64,000 nt of DNA from Pseudomonas quebecensis (GTDB taxonomy: Bacteria > Pseudomonadota > Gammaproteobacteria > Pseudomonadales > Pseudomonadaceae), in assembly GCF_026410085.1 (NCBI RefSeq), contig NZ_CP112866.1, positions 434,001 through 498,000 on the forward strand. Reading direction: 5' to 3'. The position numbers and the translations under genes are program-made. Position 1 is the stretch's first letter, and every line of letters begins with the position of its first letter. Positions 25,753 to 34,070 of the stretch are shown here, in pieces. Below the pieces are notes generated by a model, which was not told where the DNA came from, searched no databases, and worked only from the letters and a program-made list of their open reading frames with translations.

Positions 25753-26802
25753 ATGATGAAGATTGCAGCGACATTTATTCCTTTACTTCCAATGCTGTCC
25801 CCCTCGGAACCAGCGCCTCCGGACCCGGCCGCAGGAGCCGATCATGAGCCTGCCGATCCGTCGCACGAGCGCAGTAAACGAGGGGCCAGAAGCTTTTTCG
25901 GGTTTGGACGAAGGCACTCCGCGCCGCCATCGCTCCCGCCGGTCGTCCACGCGCCTTCCGTGCCTAAATCTCCCCTCAAACACTCCGTGTCGTTGAAGCC
26001 AGTAATGCCTGCGCCGGTGGAGAAGTTCAAAGGCGCCGGGCAGGCGGTCCTTCATGCCGAGAGAATCAAGGCGAACGATGAGCTACTCATGGCCAATTTG
26101 CGCAAGCAAGCGCCGATCAGTGTGGCGGAGGCTGCCAAGCGGCTGATCGATGCGGAAAGTCTGGTCAAGGCCGGGGTGATCTCTACCGGACCGAATGCCA
26201 GCCGGGTAGCGCGCGATGCATTTATCAGTGCGGGCATCACCGGGCTGGTCAGCGCTCCGATCAACGTTGGCGCCTATGCCGGTTCGGCGGCGGCGGGGGA
26301 GTCGATCAAGTCATCGTATACGCCCGGGGTGCTGCCGCCGCCCTTTTTGCCAGGCGCCGCCAACTCGCCCAAGCCGGCTACCGTGGCAGTTGCGCCGACC
26401 CAATCGTCCACCGTGTCGACATCGCCGGATCCTCTCAGCCAACGCTTGGATGAAGTTGAAATGAAGTTGCTGGGGATGGCCTCGACCGTCATGTTTGCCT
26501 TGGGCGATACCAGCAGTGTATTTACCAAAGATGAAAACTGGCCATCCGAGCATGGCGCGCGTTTGAATAACATGGAGAAGTTGCTCGGTGTTGCCGAGCA
26601 GCACTTTAAAAAAGCTGCTCGGCAGAATGCCTTGGTGTTCAAACCTTACAAACCCGGAGAGGCCATTCCCACGGAACCCAAGGAGCGCTTGGACCTTATG
26701 GAAAGAAAACTGGAACGCATGGTCGACACCTTTGAGAAGTTACGCTATTTGGCGGCCATGAAAGACAGTGAAAATAAAGCCGGTAATTCAACCGTCGCGT
26801 GA
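25753..26802 (+). CDS. Unknown protein, possible type III secreted effector
   Basis: About 349 residues; GTG 25747, ATG 25753 and ATG 25756 are all possible starts, the last having the best spacing to GGGTGA. No family recognised. Residues 20-100 are Pro/Ser/Arg-rich and probably disordered (SEPAPPDPAAGADHEP, RSKRGARSFFGFGRRHS). A helical middle follows (ISVAEAAKRLIDAESLVKAG), a Gly/Ala stretch (GITGLVSAPINVGAYAGSAA), a second Pro/Ser linker, and a C-terminal helical repeat: QRLDEVEMKLLGMASTV, ARLNNMEKLLGVAEQ and ERLDLMERKLERMV share a R-L-x-x-[MV]-E-x-x-L pattern. No acidic residue in the first 15 and the hrp-box-like promoter fit a type III substrate, but no secretion genes are in view. The gene is inserted between eatR and mpl, which are adjacent in PAO1. 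Confidence 0.75.
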   Translation: MMKIAATFIPLLPMLSPSEPAPPDPAAGADHEPADPSHERSKRGARSFFGFGRRHSAPPSLPPVVHAPSVPKSPLKHSVSLKPVMPAPVEKFKGAGQAVLHAERIKANDELLMANLRKQAPISVAEAAKRLIDAESLVKAGVISTGPNASRVARDAFISAGITGLVSAPINVGAYAGSAAAGESIKSSYTPGVLPPPFLPGAANSPKPATVAVAPTQSSTVSTSPDPLSQRLDEVEMKLLGMASTVMFALGDTSSVFTKDENWPSEHGARLNNMEKLLGVAEQHFKKAARQNALVFKPYKPGEAIPTEPKERLDLMERKLERMVDTFEKLRYLAAMKDSENKAGNSTVA

Positions 26803-26808
26803 AAGATA

Positions 26809-26847
26809 CCCAAGGCCAGGCGCAGGTCTGCTTCGCCTGGCCTTGGG
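26809..26847. terminator. Long perfect hairpin before mpl
   Basis: CCCAAGGCCAGGCG (26809-26822) pairs perfectly with CGCCTGGCCTTGGG (26834-26847), 14 bp, 11-nt loop, 4 bp past the unknown gene's stop. There is no U-run, so termination efficiency is uncertain. Confidence 0.5.
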
Positions 26848-26911
26848 CCGCATAAAGAGTGCGATTTCTTCCACCCTGCGCTAACCTGCCTCGATGTTTA
26901 CGAGGTCGACT

Positions 26912-28261
26912 ATGCACATTCATATTCTCGGTATCTGCGGCACGTTCATGGGCTCGATGGCGGTTCTGGCCAAAGAGTTGGGCCATCATGTCACGGGTTC
27001 CGATGCCAATGTTTACCCTCCCATGAGCACCCAACTGGAAGCTCAGGGCATTGAGTTGACCCAAGGCTACGACCCGGCGCAATTCGATCCGGTCCCGGAC
27101 TTGGTCGTGATCGGCAACGCCATGTCCCGTGGCAACCCAGCGGTCGAGTACGTGCTCAATAAAGGCTTACCTTATGTGTCCGGCCCGCAGTGGCTGGCGG
27201 ATCATGTGTTGCAAGGTCGCTGGGTAATGGCTGTTGCGGGCACCCACGGCAAGACCACCACCAGCAGCATGCTGGCCTGGGTCCTGGAGCACGCAGGCAT
27301 GAGCCCGGGCTTTCTGATCGGCGGCGTGCCGCAGAACTTTTCGGTGTCAGCGCGCCTGGGTGATACGCCGTTCTTTGTGATCGAGGCGGATGAATACGAC
27401 AGCGCCTTCTTCGACAAGCGCTCCAAGTTCGTCCATTACCGCCCGCGCACGGCGATTCTGAACAACCTGGAATTCGATCACGCCGACATTTTCCCCGACC
27501 TGGCGGCCATCGAGCGGCAGTTCCACCATTTGGTCCGTACTATCCCAAGCGAAGGCCTGGTGATCCACCCGACCACCGAACCGGCTCTGCAGCGAGTGAT
27601 CGATATGGGCTGCTGGACCCCGGTACAAACCACCGGTGTCGGCGGGCAGTGGCAGGTCAAGTTGCTCAGTGACGACGGCTCTCGCTTCGAAGTGCTGTTC
27701 GAGGGCGAGCCCCAGGGCATTGTCGAGTGGGGCATGACCGGCCAGCATAACGTCGCCAACGCGCTGGTCACTCTGGCGGCGGCACGGCATGTGGGCGTAG
27801 TGCCGGCGATGGGCATTGCGGCGTTGAGCGCGTTCAAGAGCGTCAAGCGGCGCATGGAAAAAGTCGCCGACGTGAACGGGATTACGATCTATGACGATTT
27901 TGCCCACCACCCAACCGCTATCGCCACCACGCTTGACGGGCTGCGCAAACAGGTCGGTACGGCGCCGATCATTGCGATTGTCGAGCCACGTTCCAACTCC
28001 ATGAAGCTCGGCGCGCACCGCGACGGTTTGCCGGAAAGCGTCAACGATGCCGATCAGGCCGTGTGGTACGCCCCGGCCAACCTCGGCTGGGACCTGCCGG
28101 CCATTGCCGCACAGTGCACGGTGCCTTCGCAGGTGTGCGATTCCATCGAAGGCATCATCGCGTTCGTCAAACAAAAGGCGACGCCGGGCACCCATGTGGT
28201 GGTGATGAGCAACGGCGGCTTCGGCGGCCTGCACGGCAAACTGGCCGAGGCGCTCAAATGA
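26912..28261 (+). CDS. mpl: UDP-MurNAc:tripeptide ligase (murein recycling)
   Basis: 449 residues from the ATG at 26912 ([17 protein letters not shown]) with CGAGG; an in-frame upstream ATG is rejected. Mur ligase layout: N-terminal Rossmann domain, P-loop [15 protein letters not shown], central [19 protein letters not shown] and [16 protein letters not shown]-terminal [20 protein letters not shown] and [12 protein letters not shown]. Mpl reattaches the L-Ala-D-Glu-mDAP tripeptide recovered from old wall to UDP-N-acetylmuramate in the cytoplasm. It overlaps ubiX by ATGA. Confidence 0.97.
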   Translation: MHIHILGICGTFMGSMAVLAKELGHHVTGSDANVYPPMSTQLEAQGIELTQGYDPAQFDPVPDLVVIGNAMSRGNPAVEYVLNKGLPYVSGPQWLADHVLQGRWVMAVAGTHGKTTTSSMLAWVLEHAGMSPGFLIGGVPQNFSVSARLGDTPFFVIEADEYDSAFFDKRSKFVHYRPRTAILNNLEFDHADIFPDLAAIERQFHHLVRTIPSEGLVIHPTTEPALQRVIDMGCWTPVQTTGVGGQWQVKLLSDDGSRFEVLFEGEPQGIVEWGMTGQHNVANALVTLAAARHVGVVPAMGIAALSAFKSVKRRMEKVADVNGITIYDDFAHHPTAIATTLDGLRKQVGTAPIIAIVEPRSNSMKLGAHRDGLPESVNDADQAVWYAPANLGWDLPAIAAQCTVPSQVCDSIEGIIAFVKQKATPGTHVVVMSNGGFGGLHGKLAEALK

Positions 28262-28887
28262 GCGGCCCGGAACGCGTCACGCTGGCGATGACCGGCGCGT
28301 CGGGCGCGCCCTATGGCTTGCGCCTGCTCGATTGCCTGGTGCGCGAGGATCGCGAGGTGCACTTTTTGATCTCCAAGGCCGCGCAATTGGTATTGGCCAC
28401 CGAGACCGATGTGGCACTGCCCGCCAAGGTGCAATTAATGCAAGCCTTCCTGACCGAGTACACCGGGGCGGCGGCGGGGCAGATCAAGGTCTACGGCAAG
28501 GAAGACTGGATGTCGCCGGTGGCCTCCGGCTCCGGTGCGCCGGCGGCGATGGTGGTGGTGCCGTGTTCCACCGGCACCTTGTCGGCAATTGCTACCGGGG
28601 CCTGCAACAACCTGATCGAACGTGCGGCGGACGTGACCTTGAAAGAGCGCCGCCAACTGATCCTGGTGCCGCGAGAAGCACCCTATTCGAGCATTCACCT
28701 GGAGCACATGCTCAAGTTGTCGAACATGGGCGTGACGATCCTGCCGGCGTCGCCGGGGTTTTATCACCAGCCGCAAACCATCGACGACTTGGTGGACTTC
28801 GTGGTGGCGCGCATTCTCAATCTGTTGAATATCCCCCAGGACATGCTGCCCCGTTGGGGCGAGCATCATTTGAGCAGCGATGAATAG
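28258..28887 (+). CDS. ubiX: Flavin prenyltransferase UbiX
   Basis: 209 residues, start overlapping the mpl stop by 4 bp. Family motifs: [19 protein letters not shown] (phosphate/flavin loop), [22 protein letters not shown] (conserved Ser/Cys region), [22 protein letters not shown] and [15 protein letters not shown]. UbiX makes the prenylated FMN cofactor for the UbiD decarboxylase of ubiquinone synthesis. Its stop overlaps the next gene by 8 bp, so mpl-ubiX-yceK form one tight unit. Confidence 0.97.
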   Translation: MSGPERVTLAMTGASGAPYGLRLLDCLVREDREVHFLISKAAQLVLATETDVALPAKVQLMQAFLTEYTGAAAGQIKVYGKEDWMSPVASGSGAPAAMVVVPCSTGTLSAIATGACNNLIERAADVTLKERRQLILVPREAPYSSIHLEHMLKLSNMGVTILPASPGFYHQPQTIDDLVDFVVARILNLLNIPQDMLPRWGEHHLSSDE

Positions 28888-29164
28888 GGCGCTGCTGGTG
28901 CTGATGGCGTTGCACCTGGCCGGCTGCGCCACCGCTCGCACGCTGGACGCCGCGCAACCGGGCGCGCCGGTGGTGTACGCCGGCACGCGGTTGGATTTAT
29001 ATGCAATGAATGGCGGCTGCTGCGCCAAAGACCGGTTTGGCGCCGAAGCACCGAGCTATCCCGGCGTCGACCTGCCGGCCAGTGCATTGCTCGACACCTT
29101 GCTGTTGCCACTGTCAGTGTTGACGGTGCTGGGCGTCGGGTTCAACGCCACGGGCGGGCTTTAG
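28880..29164 (+). CDS. YceK/YidQ family lipoprotein
   Basis: 94 residues starting inside the ubiX 3' end. Residues 1-15 form a lipoprotein signal with lipobox LAGC. The mature part carries [32 protein letters not shown] and a hydrophobic C-terminal stretch, the DUF1375 pattern of YceK and YidQ. Probably a small outer- or inner-membrane lipoprotein; function unknown. Confidence 0.88.
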   Translation: MNRALLVLMALHLAGCATARTLDAAQPGAPVVYAGTRLDLYAMNGGCCAKDRFGAEAPSYPGVDLPASALLDTLLLPLSVLTVLGVGFNATGGL

Positions 29165-29190
29165 CCTGGGGTTATAGGTCGGTTGACACG

Positions 29191-29222
29191 CCGCCATCGG
29201 GGGGCAAGCCCCCTCCCACATT
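29191..29222. repeat. Single REP sequence
   Basis: One REP unit (CCATCGGGGGGCAAGCCCCC then TCCCACA) between the convergent yceK-like and oxidoreductase genes; GGGGGC and GCCCCC form its hairpin core. Confidence 0.8.
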
Positions 29223-29227
29223 TGGGC

Positions 29228-29869
29228 TCATTTACCGAGCTTGCGCAGCTCGTCCGACTCCACCACCCGCACTCCGTCCTGTTCTTCCAGCGCCAGGCGC
29301 CACATGGCGCGGGCCAGTTCGCACACTTCGATGCCGTGGTATTTACCCGGAATCAGGCGCGACAACGGGCCGGCCAGTTGTTCGGCCAGGCGTGGTTTGA
29401 GACGTTCGCCCAGCAGCAACGACGGGCGCACGATGGTCAGTTGCGGCCAGTCCTGAGCTTTGAGCGCCTGCTCCATTTCGCCTTTGACACGGTTGTAGAA
29501 GATCGAAGACTTCGGATCGGCGCCGATCGCGCTGATCACGATCAGGTGCCGCGCGCCCATTTCCCGCGCACGTTTGGCGAAGGCCACCACCATATCCAGG
29601 TCCACCGCGCGGAACGCTTCTTCGGAGCCTGCTTGTTTGATGGTGGTGCCCAGGCAGCAGAAAGCAATGTCCACCTGCCCGCTGAGCTGCGGCAGGAATA
29701 CCGCCGGGTCGCCCACTGGGTTTTCCAGGCGCGGATGTTCGGCCAATGGTTTGCGGCTGGGCGCGAGTACGCGAGTGACGGTGGGTTCGTTGAGCAGGCG
29801 ATCGAGCAGGTGTTCGCCGGTAAGGCCACTGGCTCCGGCAAGCAGAATATGCTGAGGCGTCAAGTACAT
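29228..29869 (-). CDS. NAD(P)-binding protein, atypical SDR (TIP30/HTATIP2-like)
   Basis: 213 residues. N-terminal nucleotide-binding motif [19 protein letters not shown], then [47 protein letters not shown] (the Y-x-x-x-K pair) and [13 protein letters not shown]. This is the atypical short-chain dehydrogenase layout of TIP30-like proteins, which often lack a defined reaction. The start [12 protein letters not shown] is set by the motif's position. It is the promoter-distal neighbour of the MORN/C13 gene, 29 bp away on the same strand. Confidence 0.9.
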   Translation of the reverse strand: MYLTPQHILLAGASGLTGEHLLDRLLNEPTVTRVLAPSRKPLAEHPRLENPVGDPAVFLPQLSGQVDIAFCCLGTTIKQAGSEEAFRAVDLDMVVAFAKRAREMGARHLIVISAIGADPKSSIFYNRVKGEMEQALKAQDWPQLTIVRPSLLLGERLKPRLAEQLAGPLSRLIPGKYHGIEVCELARAMWRLALEEQDGVRVVESDELRKLGK

Positions 29870-29898
29870 GGTGTTTCCCCCTTGTTACACGGTTCAGC

Positions 29899-31617
29899 TT
29901 AGTTGCCTTTGGCTTCCTTGCTATTCATTGAGACGCTTTCCAGCGCCTTTCGTGCCTGCTGCTTGCGTAAGAGTTGCCAGTGAGCGATCACGCCTTTGGG
30001 GGCCCAGATCTGTGGTTCGGACGCTTCGAAATTGTCCGCCTGTTCGCGTTCGCTCACGTGCACCTGGGCCAGCTTGAAGGCTTGCTGCAAATCGTCGGTC
30101 TGGTTGAAGGCCTGGGCGAAGAGCGCATCGCCGAAGTAGGTGAAGTCGGCTTCTTCAGAACAGCCGAAGGACACCCGATCAGCCCGAGAGGCGGTCATGA
30201 TCAGGGTGCGCTCGTCTTTGAGGGCCGGAATGAAGCCGCCGGAGTAGCAGGCGGAAATCACGATGACCTTGTCGCGGTTTTTCAAAGGGGCCATGACGAT
30301 TGCCAGTTCATCGGCGGGCAGGTCGGCCAATTCCATGCGCGGCTGGTCCAGCACCAATTCGTGTTCATGGGTGCCGTGGCTGGTCAGGTAGATAAACACC
30401 AGGTCTTCCGGCCCGGTGCGCTCGGCCAGGGTCTGCACGGCGCGGCGCAGGCTCTCGCGCGTGGCCAGGGGGCGGTCGGTGATGTGATCGCGGTGGTTGA
30501 CCAGGCGAATCTGCCCGCGCGCGCCAAAGCGGCTTGCCAGCAGATTGCTGACGTAATCGGCCTCGCGCAGGAATACGCTTTGTTTACCGTCGCCAGCCAG
30601 CACCAGGCTATACAGCTCCACGGCCGGCGTGGAGGTCGGCACGGCGGCGAGGGCGGCATCGAGTAACCGGCCCTGGGCCAGTACGCCTGTTTCCAATGGG
30701 TCGGGCAACAGCCGGCCGTCGGCGTCCCTTACGCGCATGCCGTTGACCCAGGTGCCTGCCTGTACGCTGCCGTCGGCGAGCACGAGGGTGCCTTGCCCCT
30801 GATAGTTGTCGCTGTCGAAGCCGCCCACATAGAAGCTGCCGTCGGTAAGGTTCAGACGGCCTTCGCCACTGAAGCGCCAGTCGGCGAACTGGCCGACGTA
30901 ATGGCTGCCGTCCACCCCGATCAATTCGCCCTTACCGGTCAGCGATCCTTCCTTGAACTGACCGATCCACACATCGCCGTCGGCGTTTTCGTAGCGGCCC
31001 TTGCCATTGAGCTGGTTCTGTTTGAACTGGCCGACATAGATGTCGCCATCGGCGCTGTTGAAGATGCCGTTGCCCTCCAGCTGGCCGTCGACGAAGTGGC
31101 CGCTGAACTGGTTGCCACTGTCGTCGTTGCGCTGGCCTTCGCCATTGGGCTTGCCATGGGCGAACTGGCCCTGGTACTGGCTGCCGTCGGCCAGCTCAAG
31201 GCGCCCGAGGCCGGAATACTGGTCATCCTTGAATTCGCCGCGATAGGTCATCTGCCCCTCTTTGAGGGTGCCTTCGCCATGCCGTCGACCGTTCTTGAAA
31301 CCGCCCACATACTGGCTGCCGGCGGTGGTCAGGCTGCCCTGGCCTTCGAACAGACCCTGCCGAAACTCGCCTTTATAGACTTCGCCATTGCTGCCGTGCC
31401 ATTCGCCCTGGCCATGCCACTGGCCTTTGTCGAACGTGCCGGCGTACCAGCTGCCATTGGGGTAATCCACACGGCCCTGGCCTTGCAGCAAGCCATTGAC
31501 CACGTCGCCCCGGTAGCGGCCACCATCGGGCAGGCGTGCGTCCGGCGGCAACAGCGATTCGCCGTCTCCGCAAGCGGTGAGCAACAGGGCAAGGGCAAGT
31601 GGGGCGAGTGGGCGCAT
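29899..31617 (-). CDS. MORN-repeat lipoprotein with C13 (caspase-like) peptidase domain
   Basis: 572 residues from the ATG at 31617; an in-frame start at 31668 would bury the signal. Residues 1-16 are a lipoprotein signal with lipobox LTAC. Residues about 30-310 hold roughly twelve MORN repeats of 22-23 residues, for example YAGTFDKGQWHGQGEW and YVGQFKQNQLNGKGRY. From about 340 a peptidase C13 domain follows with the His in YLTSHGTHEHEL (near 412) and the Cys in VIVISACYSGGF (near 456), the clan CD dyad shared with caspases and legumains. MORN repeats often bind membranes; here they would tether the protease at the envelope. Substrate unknown. Confidence 0.9.
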   Translation of the reverse strand: MRPLAPLALALLLTACGDGESLLPPDARLPDGGRYRGDVVNGLLQGQGRVDYPNGSWYAGTFDKGQWHGQGEWHGSNGEVYKGEFRQGLFEGQGSLTTAGSQYVGGFKNGRRHGEGTLKEGQMTYRGEFKDDQYSGLGRLELADGSQYQGQFAHGKPNGEGQRNDDSGNQFSGHFVDGQLEGNGIFNSADGDIYVGQFKQNQLNGKGRYENADGDVWIGQFKEGSLTGKGELIGVDGSHYVGQFADWRFSGEGRLNLTDGSFYVGGFDSDNYQGQGTLVLADGSVQAGTWVNGMRVRDADGRLLPDPLETGVLAQGRLLDAALAAVPTSTPAVELYSLVLAGDGKQSVFLREADYVSNLLASRFGARGQIRLVNHRDHITDRPLATRESLRRAVQTLAERTGPEDLVFIYLTSHGTHEHELVLDQPRMELADLPADELAIVMAPLKNRDKVIVISACYSGGFIPALKDERTLIMTASRADRVSFGCSEEADFTYFGDALFAQAFNQTDDLQQAFKLAQVHVSEREQADNFEASEPQIWAPKGVIAHWQLLRKQQARKALESVSMNSKEAKGN

Positions 31618-31722
31618 AGCGGGATCCGGATAATTGAGCGCCGAGTATGCCGCAGCTGCGCGTTTCATACATAAATTTACATACCCTGCGACGAGTGTGG
31701 GGGCCTCGCCGCAGGGAAAGTC

Positions 31723-32178
31723 CTACACGAAGTAGAGCGACAGCGACTCGGCGATGTAAGCGGGTTTTTCCTGGCCTTCAATTTCCAGGGTGGCGGTGGC
31801 CTTGAGCAGCCATTGACCAGGTTTTTTTTCAATGACGTCGGTGAGCTTGACGCTCAGTCGCACCTTCGAATCGACTTTCACCGGCTGGATGAAGCGCACA
31901 CTGTCCAGGCCGTAGTTGACCGCCATTTTCAGGCCTTCGGGCGCGATGAGGATGTCTTCCATCAATTTAGGCATCAGCGACAGAGACAGGAAGCCGTGGG
32001 CGATGGTGCTGCCGAACGGAGTCTGCGCGGCCTTGACCGGGTCGATATGGATGAATTGATAATCGCCGGTGGCTTCTGCGAACAGGTTGATACGGTCCTG
32101 GTCGATGGTGAGCCATTCGGAACATCCCAGTTCCTTGCCGACATAATCTTTGAGCTGCGCTACGGGTACATAGGGCAT
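31723..32178 (-). CDS. MaoC family (R)-specific enoyl-CoA hydratase
   Basis: 151 residues from the ATG at 32178 (MPYVPVAQLKDYVGKELG), with AGGAG ideally placed; a longer in-frame frame to 32289 is rejected. Hot-dog fold with the hydratase-2 motif FAEATGDYQFIHIDPVKA, where the Asp and His are catalytic, and FGSTIAHGFLSLSL. Such enzymes hydrate trans-2-enoyl-CoA to (R)-3-hydroxyacyl-CoA; PhaJ members feed polyhydroxyalkanoate synthesis, which is a possibility here. Single gene. Confidence 0.92.
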   Translation of the reverse strand: MPYVPVAQLKDYVGKELGCSEWLTIDQDRINLFAEATGDYQFIHIDPVKAAQTPFGSTIAHGFLSLSLMPKLMEDILIAPEGLKMAVNYGLDSVRFIQPVKVDSKVRLSVKLTDVIEKKPGQWLLKATATLEIEGQEKPAYIAESLSLYFV

Positions 32179-32347
32179 TGCGTTTCTCCTGGGTTCATCA
32201 ATTTTTTCTCCCGGCACAGGCATGCGTTCATCCAGTGGCGGCGGGGCTTTTATGGGTGACAGAGAACCAATGTAGATCATCATGGGCAATCGGCTCGGTC
32301 AACCCACCATGCTGATGGCGAATGCCTGGGCATAGAGCCGGCGTGCT

Positions 32348-32353
32348 TATAAT
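32348..32353 (+). promoter_or_regulatory. Possible -10 element of lrgAB
   Basis: A perfect TATAAT at 32348-32353 lies 30 bp before the lrgA start. No good -35 element is visible at 17 bp. Confidence 0.35.
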
Positions 32354-32382
32354 GCGAACGTGTTTTGAAGGGGAGAGGACGG

Positions 32383-32745
32383 ATGCTGTTACGTGGCCTG
32401 ACGTGGCTGGTGCTGTTTCAACTGATCGGCACGGCGCTCAATCATTTGCTGCTGCCGGTTCTGCCGGGGCCCATCATTGGCCTGCTGTTGATGCTCGGCT
32501 TTCTGGTGTGGCGCGGCGAAGTGGGTGAGCCCCTGAGCCTGGCCGCCGGCAGCCTGTTGCGCTACCTGCCGTTGCTGCTGGTACCGCCGGCGGTCGGAGT
32601 GATGGTGTACGCCAGGGATATCGCCGCTGACTTCTGGGCGATCGTCGGCGCCCTGGTGTTGTCGCTGGTGATTGCCATGGCCGTGATCGGCGTGATGATG
32701 CAGCGCCTGGTCAGGCGCCATGCCCATGAGGAGGAGGGCCAATGA
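32383..32745 (+). CDS. CidA/LrgA family holin-like protein
   Basis: 120 residues from the ATG at 32383 with GGGGAGAGG; an in-frame TTG at 32365 is rejected. About four membrane helices; family blocks LVLFQLIGTALNHLLLPVLPG, IIGLLLMLGFLVWRG and YLPLLLVPPAVGVMVY. CidA/LrgA proteins are small holin-like membrane proteins that, with their B partners, control murein hydrolase release or export of overflow metabolites such as pyruvate. The next gene overlaps it by 4 bp. Confidence 0.93.
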   Translation: MLLRGLTWLVLFQLIGTALNHLLLPVLPGPIIGLLLMLGFLVWRGEVGEPLSLAAGSLLRYLPLLLVPPAVGVMVYARDIAADFWAIVGALVLSLVIAMAVIGVMMQRLVRRHAHEEEGQ

Positions 32746-33458
32746 TCTTCGACTGGCACGGCGCGTGGACAGCAGTGATCCACCATCCCTTGTTCGGCAT
32801 CGGCATCACCCTGGGTGCCTATCAGTTGGTGCTGGCGGGCTTCGAGAAAACCCGCTGGATCTTCCTGCAGCCGGTACTGGTGTCCATGCTGCTGGTGATC
32901 GGCGTGCTGCTCAGCTGTGGCCTGGACTACGCCGAGTACCGCAAAAGCACCGAGATCATGGGCATCCTGCTGGGCCCGGCGACGGTGGCCCTGGCAGTGC
33001 CGCTGTACCTGAACCTGCGGCGGATTCGCCAATTGTTCTGGCCGATTTTTACTACGCTGGTGATAGGCGGGGTGCTGGCCACCGGCTTGTGTGTCCTGCT
33101 GGGCTGGTGGTTCGGCGCCGAACACATGGTGCTGATGACCATGGCGCCCAAGTCGGTGACGTCACCGATCGCCATGCTGGTGGCCGAGCAGATTGGCGGC
33201 GTGGCGGCGCTGGCGGCGGTGTTTGTGCTGATCACCGGCGTGGTTGGCGCCATGGTCGGCCCGGCGTTATTGTCGCGCCTGGGCGTGCACAGTGCCGAGG
33301 CGCGCGGCATGGCCCTGGGCATGACTGCCCATGCGGTCGGTACCTCGGTGGCCTTGCAGGAAAGCGAAGAGTGCGGCGCCTTCGCGGCGCTGGCCATGAG
33401 TTTGATGGGCGTGGCCACGGCGGTGTTCCTGCCGCTGGCCGTGTCGGTCATTGTTTAA
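32742..33458 (+). CDS. LrgB/CidB family membrane protein
   Basis: 238 residues starting within the LrgA-like gene (ATGA overlap). Multiple membrane helices; LrgB signatures include PLFGIGITLGAYQLV, ILLGPATVALAVPLY, APKSVTSPIAMLVAEQIGG and RGMALGMTAHAVGTSVALQ. It is the obligate partner of the preceding protein. Which CidAB/LrgAB subtype this pair represents cannot be told from sequence alone, and no LytS/LytR-type or CidR regulator lies next to it. Confidence 0.95.
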   Translation: MIFDWHGAWTAVIHHPLFGIGITLGAYQLVLAGFEKTRWIFLQPVLVSMLLVIGVLLSCGLDYAEYRKSTEIMGILLGPATVALAVPLYLNLRRIRQLFWPIFTTLVIGGVLATGLCVLLGWWFGAEHMVLMTMAPKSVTSPIAMLVAEQIGGVAALAAVFVLITGVVGAMVGPALLSRLGVHSAEARGMALGMTAHAVGTSVALQESEECGAFAALAMSLMGVATAVFLPLAVSVIV

Positions 33459-33479
33459 ACCGGGTTTAAGGAACGCTTT

Positions 33480-34070
33480 ATGAGTCTGGCGCTGTTTCCA
33501 CTCAATACCGTGCTGTTTCCTGGCTGCACGCTCGATCTGCAGATCTTCGAGGCGCGCTACCTCGACATGATCGGGCGCTGTATGAAAAAGGACGAAAGCT
33601 TCGGCGTGGTGTGCATCCTTGGAAAAACCGAGGCCGGCCATATTACCGACGCTCACGCGGTGGTCGGTTGTGAAGCGTTGATCCGTGACTTCAAACAGCA
33701 GGATAACGGCCTGCTGGGCATTCGCGTTGAAGGTGGGCGGCGTTTTCGCGTTTATGACGTCACTGTGCAGAAAGACCAGTTGCTGTTGGGTGAGGTGCAC
33801 TGGCTGGATGAGCAACCGGACAAAGCTCTGGAAGAAGAGGATGAAGACCTGCTGGCCTTGCTGCAGGCCCTGGCCGAACACCCAATGGTCGCTTCATTGG
33901 ACATGGACACCAACGCTGAGGGCCAACAAGCGTTGGCCAATCAGTTGGCGTATTTGCTGCCATTCACGGATGACGACAAGGTCAGGCTCCTGACCATGGA
34001 CAGCCCGCAGGAGCGTCTGGATATGATCCAGGCGCTGCTCGACGAACTGCAGGGCGAGCTGTTCACTTAA
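33480..34070 (+). CDS. Lon N-terminal (substrate-binding) domain protein
   Basis: 196 residues containing only a Lon-N/PUA-like domain: LALFPLNTVLFPGCTLDLQIFEARYLDMI, FGVVCILG, GIRVEGGRRFRV. There is no AAA+ or protease part, so it is not a shortened Lon but a stand-alone domain protein found in many proteobacteria, of unclear role. Its TAA overlaps the stop codon of the convergent gene within the palindrome TTAA (34067-34070). Confidence 0.92.
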   Translation: MSLALFPLNTVLFPGCTLDLQIFEARYLDMIGRCMKKDESFGVVCILGKTEAGHITDAHAVVGCEALIRDFKQQDNGLLGIRVEGGRRFRVYDVTVQKDQLLLGEVHWLDEQPDKALEEEDEDLLALLQALAEHPMVASLDMDTNAEGQQALANQLAYLLPFTDDDKVRLLTMDSPQERLDMIQALLDELQGELFT

